47,545 bases of DNA from the NCBI GenBank assembly GCA_024400295.1, contig JAKSNA010000023.1, forward strand, positions 1 through 47,545, in the 5' to 3' direction. Shown here in pieces: positions 43,069 to 47,545 of this stretch; within the stretch, counting starts at the first letter, position 1; each line of letters opens with the position of its first letter. A program made the position numbers and the translations under genes. The notes under the pieces were generated by a model. It was not told where the DNA came from and made no database searches. It worked only from the letters and a program-made list of their open reading frames with translations. The DNA is from Bacteroidales bacterium. Lineage in GTDB: Bacteria > Bacteroidota > Bacteroidia > Bacteroidales > F082.

Positions 43069-43102
43069 AGTTAAAAGATTAAAGATTAAAGATTAAAGAT
43101 TA
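43063..43102 (+). repeat. AAAGATT tandem array after the LOG gene
   Basis: The heptamer AAAGATT (with one AAAGTTA variant) is repeated five to six times directly after the stop codon, one of the family of simple intergenic arrays in this window. Confidence 0.85.
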
Positions 43103-43152
43103 AGGCGCTGTTATAATAATAGGGTACATGTAGGCGCAGCCGGTATATGCGC

Positions 43153-43157
43153 GGAGG
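43153..43157 (+). promoter_or_regulatory. Shine-Dalgarno-like GGAGG before the kinase-deaminase gene
   Basis: GGAGG lies 7 bases before ATG 43165. Such a site is rare among the genes here, which mostly lack one. It supports ATG 43165 over the in-frame ATG at 43147, which lies upstream of the site. Confidence 0.6.
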
Positions 43158-43164
43158 TAATGAT

Positions 43165-44202
43165 ATGAACATAATAGGTATAACAGGAACATTGGGTGCG
43201 GGGAAAGGCACCATCGTTGAGTATCTGGTTGGGAAAAAGGGATACGTGCATTATTCGGTGCGTGCCTTCATCGCGGAAGAGATAAAACGCCGCGGACTGG
43301 AGGTGAACCGTGACACGTTGACTTTGACAGCCAATGATTTACGCGCGAAACACTCGCCGAGTTACATCATCGAGCAACTGTATGACCGCGCTTATTCGGC
43401 CGGCAAGGACGCTGTCATCGAGAGCATACGCACGCCGGGCGAGATAACGGCTCTCCGCGCCAAGGGCAACTTCCACCTCTTCGCCGTCGATGCCGACCGC
43501 AGGACACGTTACGAGCGCATCACCGAACGTAAGTCGGAGACCGACTCGGTGAGCTTCGAGACATTCGTCGCCAACGAGGAACGCGAGATGACATCCGACG
43601 ACCCGAATAAGCAGAATCTCGCCGAATGCATCAGACAGGCCGACTATGTCCTCCGGAACAACGGCAGTATAGAAGACCTCAACAGTGAGGTGGAGAAGGT
43701 GCTCCAAGATATTGAGAATCATAAATATAAACGTCCGTCGTGGGACGAGTATTTCATGAACATGGCCGACACCGTCGCCGAACGTGCCACATGCGACCGC
43801 GGCCGCAGCGGATGCGTCATCGTCAAAGACCGTCAGATCCTTGTCACAGGATACGTCGGCTCGCCCACGGGACTGCCGCATTGCGACGAGGTCGGACATC
43901 TGTTCAGGAAGATGATTCACGAAGACGGACGCATCACCGAGCACTGCGTGCGCACCGTCCACGCCGAGCAGAACGCCATCGCGCAGGCAGCCCGTCGCGG
44001 CATCGCCCTCGAAGGCAGCACCCTCTATTGCAGGATGACACCGTGCCGCACCTGCGCCATGCTCATCATCAACTGCGGGATAGTGCGCGTGGTGTGCCAA
44101 CGCAAATACCACGACGGCGCTGAATCGGAGGAGATGCTCCGCACCGCCGGCGTCAAACTCGAATATTTCTCCGAAGAGGTGCAGAGGTACGAGAGACAGT
44201 GA
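43165..44202 (+). CDS. P-loop kinase-like / (deoxy)cytidylate deaminase fusion protein
   Basis: Encodes 345 residues. The N-terminal half (1-190) is a P-loop NTPase of nucleoside-kinase type: GTLGAGKGT (8-16), then DAVIESIRTPGEI and FAVDADRRTRYERITER. The C-terminal half (about 197-345) is a zinc deaminase of the dCMP type: GRSGCVIVKD, HAEQNAI (His266, Glu268) and PCRTC (Cys294, Cys297). The order resembles AvcD-type anti-phage deaminases, which are longer; it may instead be a housekeeping enzyme supplying dUMP for thymidylate. The kinase-like domain may sense or bind nucleotides. Confidence 0.88.
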   Translation: MNIIGITGTLGAGKGTIVEYLVGKKGYVHYSVRAFIAEEIKRRGLEVNRDTLTLTANDLRAKHSPSYIIEQLYDRAYSAGKDAVIESIRTPGEITALRAKGNFHLFAVDADRRTRYERITERKSETDSVSFETFVANEEREMTSDDPNKQNLAECIRQADYVLRNNGSIEDLNSEVEKVLQDIENHKYKRPSWDEYFMNMADTVAERATCDRGRSGCVIVKDRQILVTGYVGSPTGLPHCDEVGHLFRKMIHEDGRITEHCVRTVHAEQNAIAQAARRGIALEGSTLYCRMTPCRTCAMLIINCGIVRVVCQRKYHDGAESEEMLRTAGVKLEYFSEEVQRYERQ

Positions 44203-44363
44203 TTCTTTGTTAAAAGTTAAAGTAGATTTAAAAGAGGAACGGTTGGAGATTAGAGAATAAACCTTTTCTAATCACCGGGTTCAAGGCGTGGTATTCGATT
44301 TGCCAGCCGTGTTTGTTGTTCTTTAAAACTGCGGGAAGATAGTTTATTGACATTTTTTTTGGC
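44203..44363. other. Gap before the insertion sequence, no gene seen
   Basis: Contains AAAGTTAAAAG-type low-complexity motifs (44210-44260) and then AT-rich DNA without a convincing reading frame. The 111-codon minus frame crossing 44268-44603 runs through the insertion-sequence ends and looks accidental. Confidence 0.5.
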
Positions 44364-44547
44364 GTATAGGTCAATTTGCAGGATTTTTTGTCTAGGCATG
44401 TCGCTATAGGTCAAATTGCAGGATAAGATTTCTCCGTTATCGCCTTGCCGTATAATACAAATCACTAACTTTGCCTTGCGGTTTGAAGCGTAGCCGAGCT
44501 CTGCTGGGGAGCAACTCTGCGAGGAATAGAATCGTATATACCAAATT

Positions 44548-44601
44548 GCAAAATGCAACGGCGGATTGGACGTACTGTCAGATCCGCCTTTTGCATTATG
44601 C
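44548..44601. repeat. Imperfect inverted repeat at the transposase 3' end
   Basis: Arms 44548-44566 (GCAAAATGCAACGGCGGAT) and 44582-44601 (ATCCGCCTTTTGCATTATGC) can form a hairpin with the 7-base-pair core GGCGGAT/ATCCGCC. The transposase stop codon lies in the second arm. It could be a terminator or an old element end. Confidence 0.65.
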
Positions 44602-45315
44602 AAGTGGTTTTATCAATGCCAAGAAAAACCCACAAATGAATCGCTTGCGATTCTCTTCCGCCATGCCGCCATGGTTGTTCAGGTTCTTCTTTAGATCCGT
44701 AAAGGTCCCTTCAATCTTGTTGTTGGTGTTGGGCATTCCCTCACACGCCGCCGTCTGACAAGTGAAACGATACGGAAGATAGCGTCTGATTATCTGTTTC
44801 ATATGAAATTGGCACATCTGAACCTTATAGTCATTGAAGATGCCAAACAGGCTCTGCTTCCCATCAATGATGAGCCCTTTTATCTCATAGCCGCGTTCTT
44901 CAATACTTCGCACTGCCGACTCGTAGTCTGCGTTCGTCTCGTTCTTGATGAACTCCAGGTAAAGCACGCAACCTGTCGCGTCATCGAGAGCGAGCATTAT
45001 CCCCCAATTGCGTCCCCAGTATGTCGCGTCAAGATGGGCGAACCCGCCTCCTGACGACGGTGGCTGCTCCCATTCTATTGACACGTTCCGAAGACGACGC
45101 TTGATGGTGGATTCGCTTACATCAAACTGTTCCGCAAGCTCTTTGACGGTCTGCTTGTTGTCTTGGTATAACTTCCACAAAAGAAGATCGTCCGGCAGAA
45201 GGTCATTGCGAAACTGATAGCCACAGTCCGCACATTTATACACTTGCTTTCCTTTTCTCCTGCCGTTCCTTACTGTGTGTGAAGACCCGCACACGGGGCA
45301 TTTACTCTTGTGCAT
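44596..45315 (-). CDS. Zn-ribbon DDE transposase, probably internally deleted
   Basis: Encodes 239 residues. The N-terminus has a zinc ribbon (CPVCGSSH then CADCGYQF) and a helix-turn-helix (TVKELAEQFDVSESTIKRRL), then DDE-type blocks: HLDATYWGRNWGIML (Asp), LIIDGKQSLFGIF (Asp) and NTNNKIEGTFTDLKKNL (Glu). This resembles the variant Zn-binding IS256-like transposases of Bacteroidetes, which from memory are about 80-100 residues longer. Here CQFHMKQIIRRYL joins directly to PYRFTCQTAACEGMPNTNN, so a segment between the second Asp and the Glu seems missing. The frame stays open, so a protein can be made but is unlikely to move DNA. Confidence 0.8.
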   Translation of the reverse strand: MHKSKCPVCGSSHTVRNGRRKGKQVYKCADCGYQFRNDLLPDDLLLWKLYQDNKQTVKELAEQFDVSESTIKRRLRNVSIEWEQPPSSGGGFAHLDATYWGRNWGIMLALDDATGCVLYLEFIKNETNADYESAVRSIEERGYEIKGLIIDGKQSLFGIFNDYKVQMCQFHMKQIIRRYLPYRFTCQTAACEGMPNTNNKIEGTFTDLKKNLNNHGGMAEENRKRFICGFFLALIKPLA

Positions 45316-45346
45316 ACTAACTGTTTTTTGAGTTTTGAAACTCGCG

Positions 45347-45354
45347 CAAAGTTA
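45347..45354 (-). promoter_or_regulatory. -7 box TAACTTTG for the transposase
   Basis: TAACTTTG followed by CGCG on the minus strand, 31 bases before ATG 45315. The same octamer with the same neighbours (CACTAACTTTGC) occurs on the plus strand at the other end (44466-44473). Confidence 0.6.
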
Positions 45355-45507
45355 GTGCACGCAAGGGATACGGCCATGTCGTATCCTGCAAAATGACCTA
45401 TAGAAGACTTTTAAGCATCGATTTTGGGTCTGAAAGCTTTGAATCGTCGGAATCGCCTGTATTTACAAGGGATTGAGAGGTGCTGTATCCTGCAATTTGA
45501 CCTATAG

Positions 45508-45645
45508 ATCGTCTTTTCTGACATCAGGATACTGTATGCCGGCACGGTGCAGGACATCCCTGGTTTTAATGTACAAACAAGACCTCCTTATGCGGTCTTC
45601 ATGGTGACATACAATTACACTAATCAAAAACAATAAGACGCAGCC
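45508..45645. other. Gap between insertion sequence and lysis-like genes, no gene seen
   Basis: No promoter of the Bacteroidetes type and no convincing reading frame. A short mirrored motif AAGACCTCC/GCGGTCTT occurs near 45577-45600. The three small genes that follow therefore lack a visible promoter of their own, which fits a fragment cut from a larger operon. Confidence 0.4.
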
Positions 45646-45924
45646 ATGGCGAGACGCATCTTCCACAACCTCCGCGGCAGAGTGCCGTTCTGGCTCTGCC
45701 TTGTCGTCTCCATCGGCATGGAGGTGGCGGGGCTCATCATGCCGCCGGCGGGCGTCATCGACAGCTCGGTGCTGAAGGGCGTGGGGCTGCTGCTCGCGTT
45801 CCCGACGCTGTGGTGCGTGTATCTCGCCATCGACAAGGGCATCGACGCGAAGATGACCGTCGGTAAGACATCCATCGAGCTGACCAACCCCGACGACAAA
45901 GAAAACAATTCATCAGAAAAATAA
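45646..45924 (+). CDS. Small two-helix membrane protein, holin-like
   Basis: Encodes 92 residues: a basic N-terminus (MARRIFHNLRGR), two hydrophobic segments (about 14-35 and 42-64) separated by PPAGVIDSSVLKGVG, and a charged tail ending DDKENNSSEK. Size and topology match class II-like phage holins, and I recall similar small proteins among Bacteroidales phages, though I cannot search to confirm. It is followed closely by a zinc-ribbon membrane protein and a spanin-like lipoprotein. Alternatively it is a plain small membrane protein of a mobile element. Confidence 0.72.
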   Translation: MARRIFHNLRGRVPFWLCLVVSIGMEVAGLIMPPAGVIDSSVLKGVGLLLAFPTLWCVYLAIDKGIDAKMTVGKTSIELTNPDDKENNSSEK

Positions 45925-45939
45925 ATAAAAGACAGAAAC

Positions 45940-46314
45940 ATGAGCAAATCAAACATCATCACGCTCGCAGCCTTGGCAATAGCGGCGTATTTCCTCTTCT
46001 TCAGGAAAGACAGGAAAGAAAACGACAACACGACAGAAACCAAAACGGAACTGGGAGCAAATCCAGAAACAGATGCGGTTGATTGGCCTGAGCTGCCCAT
46101 TCCGGAGCCACTCATCGAGACGACGGAGACAAAAGAGCCGTGCCCGTACTGCGGCACGCCGAATGCCGTTGTGAAGAGAACGTACCGCAACGGACAGCTC
46201 ACGCAACAGTCTGTGTCGTGCGGCAACAAGTCGTGCCCGGGGCCGCGCAGCAAGCAAAACAAAAACTCTCAGTCTTCCTACAGCGGAAAGATCCAGGGGG
46301 CAGGAGCGCAATAA
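45940..46314 (+). CDS. Membrane-anchored zinc-ribbon protein, function unknown
   Basis: Encodes 124 residues. One N-terminal membrane helix (IITLAALAIAAYFLFF, about 6-21) is followed by a charged, acidic linker and a four-cysteine zinc ribbon (CPYCG, then CGNKSC) in the C-terminal half; the tail is rich in Ser, Gly and Gln. It begins 15 bases after the holin-like gene. I recognise no family. It may belong to the same phage-derived unit. Confidence 0.7.
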   Translation: MSKSNIITLAALAIAAYFLFFRKDRKENDNTTETKTELGANPETDAVDWPELPIPEPLIETTETKEPCPYCGTPNAVVKRTYRNGQLTQQSVSCGNKSCPGPRSKQNKNSQSSYSGKIQGAGAQ

Positions 46315-46364
46315 CGTAGCGGCCATGCCGTTATAGTCAAAATCAAATGTCATCGCAATGAAAA

Positions 46365-46829
46365 ATGAGGCCAAAGTATTTTGCGATAATTCTGATATTG
46401 TCATCAGCCATGCTCGCGTCGTGCAACTCGTCACGACGCGCGGCGCGGCGGATCCAGCGCATAGCCGAAAGCCATCCCGAACTGCTCGTGGTCGACACCG
46501 TGAGAATAGACACCTTGCTTGTGTTCGCCCCGCCGGCCGACACGGCCGTCTTCGACCCAGACACCGAGCCGGGAACTGACTCATGCGTTGTGATCGGCGC
46601 GGCTCATGGCGCTTTCACTGTCAAAAGGCTGCCTTCGCGACGGTTCCAGGTCACCTACACCCCCGACACCGCCGTGATACGCTACCGCGAGGACGTGCCC
46701 GTGCGCACGGCCGTCATCCGGGAGCAGACGCCGTGGCGGCGCAAGCTGCGAAACTTTATTTTCATCTTCATCGTGGTGCTTCTCGCCGTGAGGCTGAATA
46801 ACGAACTGAAGAGACTGTCGGGAAAATGA
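46365..46829 (+). CDS. u-spanin-like lipoprotein with C-terminal membrane helix
   Basis: Encodes 154 residues. The N-terminus is a lipoprotein signal ending MLASC (Cys20), so the mature protein would be anchored to the outer membrane by lipid; the C-terminus carries a membrane helix (FIFIFIVVLLAV, about 131-144) and a short basic tail. A periplasmic stretch of about 110 residues, rich in beta-type sequence (LLVVDTVRIDTLLVF, RRFQVTYTPDTAVIRYRE), lies between. Lipid at one end and a membrane helix at the other is the layout of phage unimolecular spanins, which fuse the two membranes at lysis. No endolysin gene lies next to it in the window. Confidence 0.72.
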   Translation: MRPKYFAIILILSSAMLASCNSSRRAARRIQRIAESHPELLVVDTVRIDTLLVFAPPADTAVFDPDTEPGTDSCVVIGAAHGAFTVKRLPSRRFQVTYTPDTAVIRYREDVPVRTAVIREQTPWRRKLRNFIFIFIVVLLAVRLNNELKRLSGK

Positions 46830-46869
46830 AAAAATTGTGCGTTCCGGCACGCGTTTTAGAAATAAAGTG

Positions 46870-46877
46870 TATCTTTG
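46870..46877 (+). promoter_or_regulatory. -7 box TATCTTTG for the second DUF4160/DUF2442 pair
   Basis: TATCTTTG followed by CGGCG, 21 bases before ATG 46899. The box overlaps an in-frame TTG at 46875, which is therefore rejected as a start. Confidence 0.65.
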
Positions 46878-46898
46878 CGGCGTGAAATTCATGAGATT

Positions 46899-47198
46899 AT
46901 GCCAACAATATATGAATATTTCGGTTTCGTATTCAAGTTCTATTCACTGGAACACGAGCCGATACATGTGCACGCTGAGAAAGCTGGGAGACAGACGGTT
47001 TTCGATATAATAATCGAAAACGGCAAGGTTGTCGAAGTGAGGGAAAGGAAGGGCAAAAGTCCGCAACTGACTGATAGGGAGAAAAACGAAGCCCGTGAGT
47101 TTGTGGAGAAATATGCCATGAATATCATAGAGAAGTGGATAAACTTCTTTGTGCTGAAAAAATCAGTAAGAAGAACTGTAATCAAAAAGAAACTGTAA
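46899..47198 (+). CDS. DUF4160 domain protein (second pair)
   Basis: Encodes 99 residues: MPTIYEYFGFVFKFY, then LEHEPIHVHAEK (compare DHQPPHFHVKY in the first copy), an acidic hairpin (DIIIENGKVVEV) and a helical, basic C-terminus (EFVEKYAMNIIEKWINFF, RRTVIKKKL). It is a diverged paralogue of 3933-4190 with a longer tail. It is followed after a single base by a DUF2442 gene, so translation is probably coupled. Function is unknown. Confidence 0.83.
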   Translation: MPTIYEYFGFVFKFYSLEHEPIHVHAEKAGRQTVFDIIIENGKVVEVRERKGKSPQLTDREKNEAREFVEKYAMNIIEKWINFFVLKKSVRRTVIKKKL

Positions 47199-47199
47199 A

Positions 47200-47448
47200 A
47201 TGAATGATTATATAACCATAACAGAAGCGACGTGCAACGATGACATCACCGTGTTCCTGGTCTTCAGTGACGGTGTCACGCGTCGCGTTGACATCGGTTC
47301 TTTTATCCGCAGTCACCCTCACCCACAGTATAACAAATATCTCAAACCATCCAATTTCAGGAAAGGGCGTCTTGAATATGGCAACATCGTCTGGGGCAAC
47401 GACCTCGAGTTCCATGTTTCCGACCTTTACGACGGTGTGATATGCTAA
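47200..47448 (+). CDS. DUF2442 domain protein (second pair)
   Basis: Encodes 82 residues with the DUF2442 pattern: ITITEATCNDDITVFLVFSDGVTRRVDIGSF, then YLKPSNFRKGRLEYGNIVWGNDLEFHVSDLYDG. The final block matches the WNNEIGFAPEFLYENSV block of the first copy in position and charge. It starts 1 base after the DUF4160 stop. As in the first pair, no further gene is attached. Confidence 0.83.
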   Translation: MNDYITITEATCNDDITVFLVFSDGVTRRVDIGSFIRSHPHPQYNKYLKPSNFRKGRLEYGNIVWGNDLEFHVSDLYDGVIC

Positions 47449-47490
47449 TTTCCGTGTATGTCCGAGAGGCTGCGTCCGGCTTTTTCATGT

Positions 47491-47545
47491 TCAGAACCTT
47501 GGCGCCCTTTCTTTTATCGTCTCGACAAGATGCGGGTCGGCGTGG
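47491..47545 (-). CDS. Possible 3' end of a gene running in from the right
   Basis: On the minus strand a frame is open from the window edge and ends HADPHLVETIKERAPRF, stop at 47493-47491. The composition looks like a real C-terminal helix, but 18 codons are too few to be sure or to assign a family. Confidence 0.35.
   Translation of the reverse strand, partial: HADPHLVETIKERAPRF

Larger units (their letters stand above)
44364..45507 (-). mobile_element. Insertion sequence with doubled terminal repeats, internally deleted
   Basis: Four copies of a 22-base end sequence (core TAGGTCAAATTGCAGGAT) bound the element: left at 44364-44385 and 44404-44425, right (inverted) at 45383-45404 and 45486-45507. 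The inner left and outer right copies are exact inverted repeats of each other; the others differ at two or three bases. Between them lies one Zn-ribbon transposase gene. Both inner ends also carry CACTAACTTTG, a -7 box, pointing inward. No clear target duplication was found at any pair of ends. Confidence 0.75.

Noticed and set aside
44268..44603. 111-codon minus-strand frame at the left end of the insertion sequence
   Set aside because: It crosses both terminal repeats and the hairpin and resembles no protein; overlapping the end of the transposase gene by chance is more likely.
45646..46829. Complete prophage
   Set aside because: Only three small genes are phage-like; no integrase, capsid, tail, replication or endolysin genes are visible in the window.

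Overview
The window looks like chromosomal DNA of an uncultured member of the Bacteroidales. The reasons are: promoters of the Bacteroidetes type (-7 box TAnnTTTG, seen at least fifteen times); almost no Shine-Dalgarno sequences; a fused MurF-alanine racemase; a secreted protease with a type IX secretion (T9SS) sorting tail; lipoproteins of the DUF5689 and Omp28 families; and a TonB-dependent receptor. No species can be named from the sequence alone.

Layout. 1-3.3 kb (minus): a two-gene surface operon, with a barrel-like secreted protein followed by a very large fibronectin-III-like repeat lipoprotein cut by the window edge. 3.4-5.8 kb: a YqaA-type membrane protein, a DUF4160/DUF2442 pair, deoC, and a repeat-filled intergenic region of about 480 bases. 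5.8-8.6 kb: an AAA-ATPase/PD-(D/E)XK gene and an M20 amidohydrolase. 8.7-12.8 kb: manA, then an envelope operon (TlpA-like thioredoxin, DUF6029 outer-membrane protein, Omp28-type lipoprotein). 12.9-16.3 kb: initiator tRNA-Met, era, der, an S4 RNA-binding protein and a cupin. 16.3-21.8 kb: a T9SS-exported M6-like protease, a TSCPD protein and queA. 22-23.7 kb: a second AAA/PD-(D/E)XK gene and a scrap of a third. 23.7-29.4 kb: an M16 peptidase with a lipoprotein, an outer-membrane protein with waaA, and a leucyl aminopeptidase. 29.5-39.4 kb: a long minus-strand run (TonB receptor, two DUF5689 lipoproteins, GT2 enzyme, dihydroorotase, MORN lipoprotein, tadA) divergent from a secreted endonuclease/exonuclease/phosphatase-fold enzyme. 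39.4-44.2 kb: a four-helix-bundle protein, murF-alr, a LOG-family gene and a kinase-deaminase fusion. 44.3-47.5 kb: an accessory end with a damaged insertion sequence, three small envelope genes resembling a phage lysis cassette (holin-like, zinc ribbon, u-spanin-like), and a second DUF4160/DUF2442 pair.

How the parts work together. Most genes are housekeeping: ribosome assembly GTPases, tRNA modification, cell wall and Kdo-lipid A synthesis, nucleotide metabolism. The parts that may be new are: (a) the TonB receptor, OB-fold-like surface lipoproteins and secreted phosphoesterase, which together look like a scavenging locus for nucleic acid or phosphoester; (b) the AAA/PD-(D/E)XK genes, duplicated together with their flanks, with a 122-base perfectly identical tract that suggests gene conversion; (c) a pair of 28-base palindromic repeats translated in frame inside dihydroorotase; and (d) the u-spanin-like cassette beside a decayed insertion sequence. 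Intergenic DNA is full of related low-complexity motifs and palindromes, so much of the genome's variation may lie between genes.
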